A DNA stretch of 64,000 nt from the NCBI GenBank assembly GCA_963720695.1, contig CAVRGG010000007.1, positions 434,001-498,000 on the forward strand, read 5' to 3'. Source of the stretch: UBA668 sp963720695. GTDB lineage: Bacteria > Actinomycetota > Acidimicrobiia > Acidimicrobiales > Ilumatobacteraceae. The position numbers were made by a program, and so were the translations under genes. Every line of letters starts with the position of its first letter. The first letter of the stretch is position 1. The notes beneath the pieces were generated by a model. The model saw nothing but the letters and a program-made list of their open reading frames with translations. It had not been told where the DNA came from and ran no database searches. This document shows positions 8,792 to 17,058 of this stretch, piece after piece.

Positions 8792-9316
8792 ATGGACAGC
8801 AACACGCTCATCATGGTTCAGTCATCGCCGATGCACATCGTGACGGCCTCGTGGGCGTTCGAGGACCTCTACCGGGTCGAGTACCCCGCGCTCGTCGCAG
8901 TGGCCACCGCGATGACGGGGAGCCGCCGCGACGGCGAGGACCTGGTGCAGGACACGATGGTGAAGGCATTCGTGCAGTGGCCGCGAGTGGCGCGGCTGGA
9001 GCGACCGGGAGGCTGGTGCCACCGCGTGCTGGTGAACGCATGCCGGTCTCGGCTCCGCCGACGACGCACCGAACGACGCTTCCTGGAACGTGCACGGAGG
9101 GACGATGCCACGGTGCCGGAACCGTCGGCCGATGTGCTGGCGTTCTGGGCCGCGGTGCGGACGCTCCCCGACCGCCCACGCGCGGTGGTCACCCTCCATT
9201 TCGCCGGCGACCGTTCCACCGCCGACATTGCGTCGATTCTCGGCTGCCCGGAGGGCACCGTGCGTTCCGACCTGAGCCGAGCCCGCGTGGTCCTCGCCGA
9301 CGTACTGGGGCTCTGA
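8792..9316 (+). CDS. ECF RNA polymerase sigma factor (SigE-family type)
   Basis: About 174 residues with sigma-70 region 2 (FEDLYRVEYPALVAVATAMTG, then EDLVQDTMVKAFVQWPRV) and region 4 (ALPDRPRAVVTLHF-like segment, STADIASILGCPEGTVRSDLSRAR). It directs RNA polymerase to a small regulon. The start is uncertain: the ATG giving MDSNTLIMVQ has a weak CAGG before it, a TTG 36 bases upstream extends the frame, and MHIVTASW further in would still keep region 2. The next gene begins one base after its stop (TGAgATG), so the two are coupled and the downstream membrane protein is probably its regulatory partner. Confidence 0.88.
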   Translation: MDSNTLIMVQSSPMHIVTASWAFEDLYRVEYPALVAVATAMTGSRRDGEDLVQDTMVKAFVQWPRVARLERPGGWCHRVLVNACRSRLRRRRTERRFLERARRDDATVPEPSADVLAFWAAVRTLPDRPRAVVTLHFAGDRSTADIASILGCPEGTVRSDLSRARVVLADVLGL

Positions 9317-9317
9317 G

Positions 9318-10523
9318 ATGACCCACGAGCACGACCCTCAGGATGCGGTGAGCACCCGACACGAACAGGCGGTCGAGGATCTCGGCCGGGCCGCCGGCGC
9401 CGCGCTACGACGATCCGCTCCTGCTGACGGCGTGGACCGGATCACGCGCACGGTGCGACGGCAGCGGATCATTCGCGGCTCGGCCGCGCTCGCCACGGTG
9501 ACGGCTGTCGTCGTGATCGGCCTGGTGGTGCTGCGCAGGGACGACGACAAGGGTCCTTCCTCGCCGGCGCCGACCGGACCCACACCGACCGCCCCAACGG
9601 AGACCGCCCCAACGGAGACCACCCCGGTGACCGATGGCGACACCCTCGTCGTCCCTGCGCGCGGTGTGGCCCTGCGCGACGAGTTGCCGGTGCTGGCGAC
9701 ACGAATGATCGGATTCTCCCCGGACTCGAACTACCTGTTGATGCCGACCGGGAGCACCATCGACCGCTACGACGCGACGACGATGGCATTCGTCGACGCG
9801 CTCCCATGTGATCCTTTCCCGCCCGACGACGCGACGCACGACGCGGCGATCGCCGAGGCCCGATCGCTGTCGACCCGGTTTCCTGCGAGCGCATGCGGCG
9901 TCTACGGCTACAGCCCCGACGGCACACGAGCGGTGGCGATGGGCGATGCGTCCGCCTCGGTGATCGATGTCGCGAGCCGCAAGGTCCTGGCGACGCTGCC
10001 CCTCCCGGGATCGGCGTTCTACCCGGCGCTCGGGCGGTACTCGCCTGACGGCACGCTGATCATGACCTGGGGCGTTCACGCCGCCGTCGTGTGGGACGCA
10101 ACCACGTTCGAGCAGCGATTCGCGCTCGAGGGTGACGACGCCGGCCCGGCATCTGTCTACACAGGCTTGACGTTCAGCGACGACTCTCGGCTGGTCGCCG
10201 GCGCGTCGCACGACTCGGCAGTGGTGTGGGACGCGTCGGACGGCTCACAAGTGCTGAGGGTGCCGGCGCAGCAGTTGATCCAAGGAGCGGTTCTGAGCCC
10301 GGATGGTGCGCTGCTCGCCGTCTCCGGCAGGCAAGGCGACAACGCCGTGTACGACGTGGCCTCTGGGACGAAGATCTGGGAGTTCGACGCCAAGATCCAC
10401 GACATCGACGGTCACGATCCGTCGATCACCTACATGGCGTTCAGTCCCGATGTGCGCATGCTCGTTGTCTGCTACTGGAACGGCACCGAGAACGTGGTGC
10501 GCCGCTACGACATCGGGGACTGA
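9318..10523 (+). CDS. Membrane-anchored beta-propeller protein, probable anti-sigma partner
   Basis: A 401-residue protein with a cytoplasmic N-terminus of about 55 residues, one membrane helix (residues about 57-72, ALATVTAVVVIGLVVL), a Thr/Pro-rich linker, and an outer domain with repeated FSPD/YSPDG and VVWDA motifs typical of WD40-type blades. The gene starts one base after the ECF sigma gene. The layout (short cytoplasmic part, single helix, large outer sensor) is that of actinobacterial proteins encoded beside SigE-family factors. No canonical zinc anti-sigma HxxxCxxC motif is present, so the anti-sigma role is inferred only from context. Confidence 0.7.
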   Translation: MTHEHDPQDAVSTRHEQAVEDLGRAAGAALRRSAPADGVDRITRTVRRQRIIRGSAALATVTAVVVIGLVVLRRDDDKGPSSPAPTGPTPTAPTETAPTETTPVTDGDTLVVPARGVALRDELPVLATRMIGFSPDSNYLLMPTGSTIDRYDATTMAFVDALPCDPFPPDDATHDAAIAEARSLSTRFPASACGVYGYSPDGTRAVAMGDASASVIDVASRKVLATLPLPGSAFYPALGRYSPDGTLIMTWGVHAAVVWDATTFEQRFALEGDDAGPASVYTGLTFSDDSRLVAGASHDSAVVWDASDGSQVLRVPAQQLIQGAVLSPDGALLAVSGRQGDNAVYDVASGTKIWEFDAKIHDIDGHDPSITYMAFSPDVRMLVVCYWNGTENVVRRYDIGD

Positions 10524-10546
10524 CTGCGCTGAGGCCGCTCGCCCCA

Positions 10547-11245
10547 TCACGACGCCGGCCACGGTCCGATCAGCGATTCCCGGTATCGACGGACGATCTC
10601 GACCTTTGCAGCCGCCACCGTGAGGTCGTCTCGTCCATCGTCGTCGACCCATGCGATGCATCGAAAGCCGGGCAGGTCGAACGGGCGCTGACCGACCGCA
10701 TGCATGACGCCGACCGCGACCGACGTCGACGACCCGCGTAGCTGCCCGTTGGTGGCGCGGATCTCGACACGAACGTCGTGTACCGCTGCCCACGCGAAGC
10801 ATCGCTCACCACCGAAGCGGCGGCGGATGGCGATGTCGACCGGCGAAACGCATACTCGGACGCGGAAGCCGGCGAGGGCATACACGAACGCTGCGCTGCC
10901 GCAGGCGATCGCCGCGACGAGGAGCCACGGTCGCGGGTGGGCTGATGCGACGACGGCCACGGCGACGGTGGAGACGACGGGAACGAGGGTCCCGGCGACG
11001 ACCTGCCGGCCAGAGGGTTCGAACACCACCGAGTCCCCGAGCTGTCGAACTCCGAAGATGTTCTGCTCGTACACGTTCAGCGAGAACGGTGAGGCCCGCC
11101 AGCCCGTCGCCACGACCGGGGTGGACGGCGCTCGGAGTGCCCGGCGGCGATCCGACCGGATGCGGATGATCACCCAGGCCGCGCCGAGCGCGAGCCACAC
11201 GACGGAGAACCAGACCGGAACAGTTCCGCGATACTCGATGCGCAT
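10547..11245 (-). CDS. Membrane protein with PH-like domain
   Basis: A 232-residue protein with one N-terminal membrane helix (about residues 9-28) and a second hydrophobic pair (about 83-125). The region after it, FRVRVCVSPVDIAIRRRFGG to WVDDDGRDDLTVAAAKVEIVRRY, resembles bacterial PH domains (bPH family), which contain similar strands ending in a helix. No catalytic residues are evident. It is convergent with the sigma/beta-propeller pair (23 bases between stops) and 12 bases downstream of no other gene on its strand except the SDR behind it. The role is unknown. Confidence 0.6.
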   Translation of the reverse strand: MRIEYRGTVPVWFSVVWLALGAAWVIIRIRSDRRRALRAPSTPVVATGWRASPFSLNVYEQNIFGVRQLGDSVVFEPSGRQVVAGTLVPVVSTVAVAVVASAHPRPWLLVAAIACGSAAFVYALAGFRVRVCVSPVDIAIRRRFGGERCFAWAAVHDVRVEIRATNGQLRGSSTSVAVGVMHAVGQRPFDLPGFRCIAWVDDDGRDDLTVAAAKVEIVRRYRESLIGPWPAS

Positions 11246-11257
11246 CTGGCCACCCGT

Positions 11258-12202
11258 CTATGCGTCGGCGTGAGGGACGTCCCAGACGTCGCCGCGGGAC
11301 TCGATCAGCCAGTCGATCGTCCGCTCGAGCCCGACTCGGAGCTCGGTGAGGTCGGCTTCGCTCATCCCGACGCCGAGCAACGTCGACGTGTCCGCGACCA
11401 CGTCTCGGGCGATGTCCTCGCCCTCGCGGCGGCCGGCGTCGACGATGGGGACGGGCGCGTAGCCGCGGGCCGCACACAACTCGATCACCAGCTCGGCCGT
11501 CTCACGAATGGAGATCGAGGTGGACGGTCCGATCTCGATCGTCGTCGAGATCGGCACGCCCGACTGCTGGGTGGAGCGCAGCGCGGCCACGATCGCCTGC
11601 GCGACATCGCCGACCCACACCAGCGCGGAGACCTGCCGACCGTCGAAGTAGACCTCGATCGGATGACCCGAGAGCGCGCGGGTGACGAACGACGGCACGA
11701 CCTTGCGCACGCTCGAACGGCCGTACGGAATCGGCGGCAATTGCCCCGGCCCGTACGCGTTGAGGGGCCGCACGATCGTCACGCAGCCACCCCGGTAGAG
11801 GTTGTACATCGTCGCCATGCTGTCGATCGCGGACTTCGAGATGGCGTACGGGTTGGCCATGAAGTGATTGCCCGTGCTCAAGGTGACCGCCGGCAACGAG
11901 CCGCGCACCGCCGCCTCGATCACGTTGAGCCCACCGAGCACGTTCGTCTCGAACGCGGGTCGCGGCTCGTGGATCGTCTCCTGCGTCCCGAGCACCCCGG
12001 CGAGGTGGATCACGCCGTCGCAGCGGCGCACGAAGTCGGTGACCGCGGAGGGATCGCGCACGTCACCCTGGATCCACTCCACCTCGGGCCCCCTGGGGCG
12101 GGTCATGTCGAAGACCAGTGGCTGGAGGCCGTGGTGCACCAGCTCGGCGCACACGTGCGCCCCGAGGAAACCCGACCCACCTGTGACTCCGACGACCACC
12201 AT
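11258..12202 (-). CDS. NAD-dependent epimerase/dehydratase (extended SDR)
   Basis: A 314-residue extended short-chain dehydrogenase/reductase. The nucleotide-binding motif TGGSGFLG is at residues 7-14 and the catalytic YxxxK is Y119/K123 (NPYAISKSA). VRPLNAYGPGQ and the DVA motif (WVGDVAQAIVAAL) are typical of nucleotide-sugar epimerases and dehydratases such as GalE-like enzymes. The ATG at MVVVGVTGGSGF was selected: it has GGAG 8 bases upstream and starts directly at the Rossmann fold, while a longer frame adds 18 Arg/Ser-rich residues. The substrate is unknown. It is followed by the PH-like membrane protein on the same strand. Confidence 0.83.
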   Translation of the reverse strand: MVVVGVTGGSGFLGAHVCAELVHHGLQPLVFDMTRPRGPEVEWIQGDVRDPSAVTDFVRRCDGVIHLAGVLGTQETIHEPRPAFETNVLGGLNVIEAAVRGSLPAVTLSTGNHFMANPYAISKSAIDSMATMYNLYRGGCVTIVRPLNAYGPGQLPPIPYGRSSVRKVVPSFVTRALSGHPIEVYFDGRQVSALVWVGDVAQAIVAALRSTQQSGVPISTTIEIGPSTSISIRETAELVIELCAARGYAPVPIVDAGRREGEDIARDVVADTSTLLGVGMSEADLTELRVGLERTIDWLIESRGDVWDVPHADA

Positions 12203-12262
12203 GCGACTCCGTTCGTTCACCCAGACCGGCCGGCCTCGTGAAGGGGAGTCTCGCACGGTCGG

Positions 12263-12874
12263 TCAGGTCACCGCGATGCCGAGCCGTCGGCGCACGACGC
12301 GGCGCGCCATCTTGAGGGCGGCCGACTCGTCGCGGAGGAGGAAGTTGGTGTTGGCCGCGAGGATGATCCCGTTGAGCTCGAACGTGAGTGCATCGACGTC
12401 CTCGTCGGCGGGCAGCTCGTGCTGCTCCTTGGCCGTCACGATGAACTGGTGGATCAACCCCATGAGCTTGTTCTGGAAGGCGGTGATCTGTTCCTTCACC
12501 GGACCGGGACGGGTGCCCATCTCCAACGATGCGCCGGCGAAGAAGCATCCGCCGGGGAACGTGTGTCGCATCAGGTGATCGAAGAACGCATCGCACAGCG
12601 CGACGACCTGGGCGAGGCCCGGGGGAGCGGCGAGGGCCGGCTCGATGACCTCCGCCTGGAAGATGCGCTCCGCCTCCTCCACGGTGGCCATCTGGAGGTC
12701 CTGTTTGGACCCGAAGTGGGCATAGATGCCGCTCTTGCTCATGTCCAAGGCGGCGGCGAGGTTGCCGATCGAGAGACCCTCGAGCCCGTCGAGGGTCGCC
12801 AGCGACACCGCCTCGCGCACGATGGCCTCCCGGGTGCGAGCGCCGTCCGACCGTGGCTTTCGATCTCCTGACAT
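12263..12874 (-). CDS. TetR-family transcriptional regulator
   Basis: A 203-residue repressor. The N-terminal helix-turn-helix is LEGLSIGNLAAALDMSKSGIYAHFGSKQDL; the C-terminal ligand domain has the GGCFFAGASLEMG stretch common in AcrR-like members. The ATG (MSGDRKPRSDG) is preceded at 6 bases by TATCTT, so the message is probably leaderless. It is divergent from an ABC exporter, with two operator-like repeats in the 77-base gap; auto-repression and repression of the exporter are inferred from this layout. Confidence 0.9.
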   Translation of the reverse strand: MSGDRKPRSDGARTREAIVREAVSLATLDGLEGLSIGNLAAALDMSKSGIYAHFGSKQDLQMATVEEAERIFQAEVIEPALAAPPGLAQVVALCDAFFDHLMRHTFPGGCFFAGASLEMGTRPGPVKEQITAFQNKLMGLIHQFIVTAKEQHELPADEDVDALTFELNGIILAANTNFLLRDESAALKMARRVVRRRLGIAVT

Positions 12875-12880
12875 GTTGAC

Positions 12881-12886
12881 AAGATA
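12881..12886 (-). promoter_or_regulatory. -10 box of the tetR-like gene
   Basis: Reads TATCTT on the minus strand, ending 6 bases before the ATG. It abuts the first operator copy. Confidence 0.55.
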
Positions 12887-12931
12887 GCACGATCGGTCGT
12901 ACATTGTGCAGATTGCACGAACGGTCGTGCT
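12885..12931. promoter_or_regulatory. Two operator copies between tetR-like gene and ABC exporter
   Basis: Site 1 (12886-12902) reads AGCACGATCGGTCGTAC and site 2 (12915-12931) reads GCACGAACGGTCGTGCT. Site 2 is an inverted repeat GCACGA/TCGTGC around ACGG; site 1 matches it at nearly every position. Centres are 28 bases apart. Site 1 abuts the -10 box of the regulator and site 2 lies just ahead of the exporter ribosome binding site, so one regulator could shut both genes. Confidence 0.75.
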
Positions 12932-12951
12932 ATTTAGTCAAGGAGAGATCC

Positions 12952-14664
12952 ATGAACGTCCAGCTCGACGAGGAGATCCGAGTCGCCGCCGTCGAGGCCA
13001 TCCCGCGTGGTGTCCGCATCGACGTGAGCGGGGTGACGCGGCGCGTCATGGAACGACGGCGAGGTGAGGTCACCCTGCTCGACGACGTGTCGTTCACGAT
13101 CCCCGCCGGCGAACTCGTCGCGATCGTGGGTCCGAGCGGAGCGGGCAAGACCACGCTGCTCGAAGCGATCGCCGGCATCTCCCCGGCAACCTCGGGGTCG
13201 GTGCGCTTCGACGGCATCGACGTCGCCGCGCACCTCGGGCTGTTCCGCAGCGTGCTCGGCTACGTCCCCCAGGACGACATCATCCATGTCGATCTCCCAC
13301 TCGACCGCACGCTGCACTACTCGGCGCGCCTGCGGCTCCCGTCGTCGACCGATCCCACCGAGATCGATGCAGCCGTTCGAACGGCGATCGGCGCAGTGGG
13401 TCTCACCGAACATGCTGATGTGCGGGTCGGCTCGCTGAGCGGCGGGCAGCGCAAGCGCGCCAGCATCGCCGTCGAACTCCTGACGGACCCGCACGTCTTC
13501 TTCCTCGACGAGCCGACCTCCGGCCTCGACCCCGTCGCCAGCGCGGAACTGGTCACGCAGTTGCGCACGCTCGCCGACCGGTCGGCGACGGTGGTGTTCA
13601 CGACCCACTCGTCGGACGACCTCGGTCAGTGCGATCGCGTCGTCTTCATGGCTCGTGGTGGGCGAGTCGGATTCGTCGGAACCGTCGAGGAGGCACTCCA
13701 GGAGTTCGGTGTCGGGTCGCTGCCTGAGCTCTACCGGCGACTCGCCGATCGCGACGTCGCCATCCCCGCGGGCCGCCCCACAGCCCCTGCACCCGGTGAC
13801 GGAGCCGGCGCCCCGATCGGGAGGCAGTCGGCGAGCGGTCTGACGCAGTGGAGGGTGCTGACGCGCCGGACCCTCGAGACGTTCGTGCGCAACCGCTTGA
13901 CGCTCGCGATCCTGGTCGGGTCGCCGGCGATGGTGATCGGCATGTTCGCGATCCTGTTCCGTCCAGGCGCGTTCGAGATGGAGCACCCGAGCCCGAGCTC
14001 GATGGTGATGGTGGGCTTCTGGGTGGTCTTCGCGGCGTTCTTCTTCGGTCTCACCTACGGGCTGTTGCAGATCTGCACCGAGCACACGATTCTTCGCCGG
14101 GAGCGGCTCGTCGGGCTGCGGCTCGACGCTTACGTGGCCTCCAAGGTCACGATCCTCGGGCCGTTCCTGCTCGTCGTGATCGTCGGGATGCTCGGCGTGC
14201 TGCGCGTGCTGGACCGCCTCCCCAGTCGCCCGCTGTCGACCTACGCCTCCCTCGGTGTCGGCCTGTTGCTGTGCTCGCTGGCTGCCCTCGGGCTCGGCCT
14301 GCTCACGTCCGCCTTGGTGGGCACGGTGGCGCAGGCGACGCTCGCCCTGCCGATGCTCTGCTTCCCGGCGGTGCTGTTCTCCGGCGCCATCCTCCCCGTG
14401 CACCTCATGGCCCGGGCGGGTGCTGCGTTCAGCGTCGTCATCCCGTCCCGTTGGGCCTTCGAAGCCGTCGGCCACGACCTCGGCGCACACAAGATCCTCG
14501 CCGAGGGTGCCTCACCGCTGGGGCCGCCGCTGCTGGAGTCCTACGGCGGCGCCGGTTCGTACGCCAGCGGCACCTACTGGCTGGTCCTCGCGGCGTTCGC
14601 GGTCGTGTTCATCGTCGCGACCTGGGTGGCGGTCGACCGGTCCACACGAGGTTCGATGCGGTGA
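12952..14664 (+). CDS. ABC transporter, ATPase-permease half transporter (ABCG-like order)
   Basis: A 570-residue fusion of an N-terminal ATPase and a C-terminal ABC-2 permease. Walker A is GPSGAGKTT (Gly60-Thr67 region), the signature LSGGQRKR follows near residue 165, Walker B is VFFLDEPTSGLDP, and about six helices follow residue 320 (MVIGMFAILF, MVMVGFWVVFAAFFFGLTYG and others). ATPase-before-permease order on one chain is the ABCG/WHITE-type layout, usually an exporter working as a dimer. AAGGAGAG precedes the ATG. It is divergent from a TetR regulator and downstream of two operators, which fits an inducible efflux pump. The substrate is unknown. Confidence 0.88.
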   Translation: MNVQLDEEIRVAAVEAIPRGVRIDVSGVTRRVMERRRGEVTLLDDVSFTIPAGELVAIVGPSGAGKTTLLEAIAGISPATSGSVRFDGIDVAAHLGLFRSVLGYVPQDDIIHVDLPLDRTLHYSARLRLPSSTDPTEIDAAVRTAIGAVGLTEHADVRVGSLSGGQRKRASIAVELLTDPHVFFLDEPTSGLDPVASAELVTQLRTLADRSATVVFTTHSSDDLGQCDRVVFMARGGRVGFVGTVEEALQEFGVGSLPELYRRLADRDVAIPAGRPTAPAPGDGAGAPIGRQSASGLTQWRVLTRRTLETFVRNRLTLAILVGSPAMVIGMFAILFRPGAFEMEHPSPSSMVMVGFWVVFAAFFFGLTYGLLQICTEHTILRRERLVGLRLDAYVASKVTILGPFLLVVIVGMLGVLRVLDRLPSRPLSTYASLGVGLLLCSLAALGLGLLTSALVGTVAQATLALPMLCFPAVLFSGAILPVHLMARAGAAFSVVIPSRWAFEAVGHDLGAHKILAEGASPLGPPLLESYGGAGSYASGTYWLVLAAFAVVFIVATWVAVDRSTRGSMR

Positions 14665-14727
14665 GCGGCGTCGCGGCCGCCGCCTGTTACCGTCGTGCCA
14701 CCCGGACCACCGGAGGGAGGGCTGTCG

Positions 14728-16014
14728 ATGGCGCGGGTGTTCATCAGCTACCGCCGCGCCGACGGCCAGTACGCCGTGGGGTGGATCGCCGAGCGGCTCC
14801 GTCACCTCGACGGGGTCGCCGACCTGCGCACCGAGTTCAATGACGCCGACCTGCGCTGTGGCGACGACTTCCCCGATCGGCTGGCCGCGGAGATCGCCCG
14901 CTGTGACGTGCTCATCGCCCTGATCGGGCCCCACTGGCGGGGTGAGCGTGCGGACGGCGCTGCCCGAATCCTCGACCCCACCGACTGGGTCGGGCGTGAG
15001 CTGACCGAGGCGCTCGCTCACGGGACGCGCGTCATGCCGGTGCTGCTGGCCGGCGCGGAACCACTCCAGGCGTCGGACCTGCGACCCGAGTTGGCCGACC
15101 TCGCCGATCTCCACGCCATCCGGTTCGACAACGCCGCCGATCTCGACGACCTGGTCGAGCACCTCCGCTCGCACCTCGACGAGCTCGATCGGGAGAGGGC
15201 CCGAGCCGAAGGGCTCGACCAACCGATCGTCGTGCCCGTGCCCCGACCACCGTGGCGTGTCGTCGTGCTGGCCGTCCTCGCCGCGCTCGTCGGCGCGGGC
15301 GTCGGGTGGCTCGTCGCCTCGGTCGGGGCGAAGGACTTCCACGACGACCACTGGGTGGCGCTCTCGTCGCTGGAGGTCACCGTCTGGAGCCTGCTCGCGG
15401 TGCTCGGCGTCTGGTTCCATCGGGCCCTGTTCGACGGTGCCGTGCGCATCCGCTGGCGCAGCGTCGCCTACGCCGTGGCGCTGGCGGCCCTGCTGATCGC
15501 GTGGGCGGTGGCGACGTTCCTCCCCTCCGAGCACACGCCGGAGTGGTACGCCCTGCGGACGTGGGCGCAGGCCACGCTCGCGCTCGGTCTGCTCGGTCCG
15601 TGGATCCTGATGATGATCGGGGCCGGCTGCGCCGACACGATCGGGTCCGGGCTCGGGGCGCGGGTGCGCGCCATCGCACTCCATCGCCGCTCCCTCGCCG
15701 TGGCCACGCCCGCTGTCGTGCTTGGCCTCGTGCCCACGGTGTTCACCACCGCGGCCCTCGATCCGGGCAACGAGCGTCAGCTCTCGCTGGGCTTCCTGCT
15801 CGCGTTCGTGATCGCCGGCGGCATCGAGTTCGGTCTGCTCAGCCTGCGCCGCGACAGCGACCTCGCTCGGCGAGAACTGGTCGACCTCGCCTCCCGCCAC
15901 CGGGCGCACGCCGAGGCGGTGCTCATCGGTGAGCGAGCGGCGCTGTGGTCGTGGACGCTCCTCTGGTGCCTGGTGCCGCCGATCGTGGCCGTGGCCATCG
16001 CGGTGGCGGGGTAG
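14728..16014 (+). CDS. TIR-domain protein with C-terminal membrane helices
   Basis: A 428-residue protein. Residues 1-145 form a TIR-like domain: MARVFISYRRADG (beta-A box), DVLIALIGPHW, and DWVGRELTEALAHGTRVMPVLL with Glu91 at the place of the catalytic glutamate of NAD-cleaving TIR domains. A linker leads to about six or seven membrane helices (residues about 175-428). The ATG has GGAGGGAGG upstream. Bacterial TIR domains often degrade NAD or act as signalling modules; here the membrane part is unusual and no recognisable defence partner is adjacent. Its stop is 3 bases from the stop of the convergent DUF389 gene. Enzymatic activity is not established. Confidence 0.78.
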   Translation: MARVFISYRRADGQYAVGWIAERLRHLDGVADLRTEFNDADLRCGDDFPDRLAAEIARCDVLIALIGPHWRGERADGAARILDPTDWVGRELTEALAHGTRVMPVLLAGAEPLQASDLRPELADLADLHAIRFDNAADLDDLVEHLRSHLDELDRERARAEGLDQPIVVPVPRPPWRVVVLAVLAALVGAGVGWLVASVGAKDFHDDHWVALSSLEVTVWSLLAVLGVWFHRALFDGAVRIRWRSVAYAVALAALLIAWAVATFLPSEHTPEWYALRTWAQATLALGLLGPWILMMIGAGCADTIGSGLGARVRAIALHRRSLAVATPAVVLGLVPTVFTTAALDPGNERQLSLGFLLAFVIAGGIEFGLLSLRRDSDLARRELVDLASRHRAHAEAVLIGERAALWSWTLLWCLVPPIVAVAIAVAG

Positions 16015-16017
16015 CGG

Positions 16018-17013
16018 TCACCCGTCGCCGAGCGCCACCACCGTCTGCGGGATGAACTCGACGACGACGTCGGCCGGGTCGATGCCGCCGGCGCGCAGCG
16101 CTGCCGCGAGCGAGGCGGTGTCGGGGATGGGCGGTGCCCCGGCGACGCGCACGTTCATCCCGGTGTTGTTGGACGTCACGTCGAGGACGCTCCACCCCAC
16201 GCTGTCGGCCCACACCTCGCTGATCCGGCGCACGTCCGACTCACGCCGAGTGTCGGTGGCGATCTTCCTCGACGAGATCCCGAGCGGCACACCGATGAGG
16301 ACGAAGAACACCACCACAGCACCGATCGCCTTGCGACGGTCGACGGCGCGACCGGCTCCGTCGGCCACTGGGACCACGTGGCGGTGCACGCGGTACAGGC
16401 CCATCACCAAGATGCCCGTGGCGAGGATGGCGGCGACGTTCGTACTGAACAGCAGCAGGGCACCGAACGACTCGTGGTAGTGCCCGGCTTCGGCGGTGAG
16501 CCCGACGACCGACAGCGGCGGCACGAGGGAGATCGCGATCGCCACGCCGGGCAGCGTGTCGGAGATGTCGCGACGGACCAGCGCCACCGAGCCCACGACG
16601 CCGGTGGCGAGCGCGGCCAGCAGGTCGATGAGCCGGGGACTGACGCGAGCGGCGACCTGGGAGTTGGTGGCGGCCACCACGTCGTTGCTGACCAGCATGC
16701 CCACCAGGTAGCCGATGAGGATCGAGGCCACGGCACCGGCCACGACCAGCGCGATGGAACGCATCAGGTTGCCCCGGTCGGCGAGGACGACCGAGAGCAT
16801 GGTGCCGAGGATCGGCGTCATCAACGGGGCGACGATCATGGCGCCGATCACGGTGGCCGTGGAGTCGGCGACGACGCCTGCCGCAGCGATGATCGACGCC
16901 AGCACGAGCAGTACCCAGAAGCGGCTCAATCGACGGCTGATGTCGGGGCCGTCGAAGAAGACTGCATCACGCATGCGGTCGAGTTCACTCATGTCCAGGG
17001 TCGGCATCGGCAT
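16018..17013 (-). CDS. DUF389 family membrane protein
   Basis: A 331-residue integral membrane protein of the DUF389 family, recognised from the conserved block ATVIGAMIVAPLMTPILG followed by LVVAGAVASILIGYLVG and SLVPPLSVVGL. Six or more helices are followed by a soluble C-terminal domain. The function of the family is unknown. The start is not certain: ATG codons occur at residues 1, 3 and 8 (MPMPTLDMSELDRM), and CAATGT lies 6 bases before the second, which would fit a leaderless start there. The region between this gene and the ATPase gene downstream is 45 bases. Confidence 0.8.
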   Translation of the reverse strand: MPMPTLDMSELDRMRDAVFFDGPDISRRLSRFWVLLVLASIIAAAGVVADSTATVIGAMIVAPLMTPILGTMLSVVLADRGNLMRSIALVVAGAVASILIGYLVGMLVSNDVVAATNSQVAARVSPRLIDLLAALATGVVGSVALVRRDISDTLPGVAIAISLVPPLSVVGLTAEAGHYHESFGALLLFSTNVAAILATGILVMGLYRVHRHVVPVADGAGRAVDRRKAIGAVVVFFVLIGVPLGISSRKIATDTRRESDVRRISEVWADSVGWSVLDVTSNNTGMNVRVAGAPPIPDTASLAAALRAGGIDPADVVVEFIPQTVVALGDG

Positions 17014-17058
17014 ACATTGCCATGCCGTTCGAGGTGCGCGCTCACCTCGTCGGGGTGA

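Noticed and set aside
12934..14490. 518-codon minus-strand frame opposite the ABC exporter
   Set aside because: Antisense of a gene with complete Walker and signature motifs.
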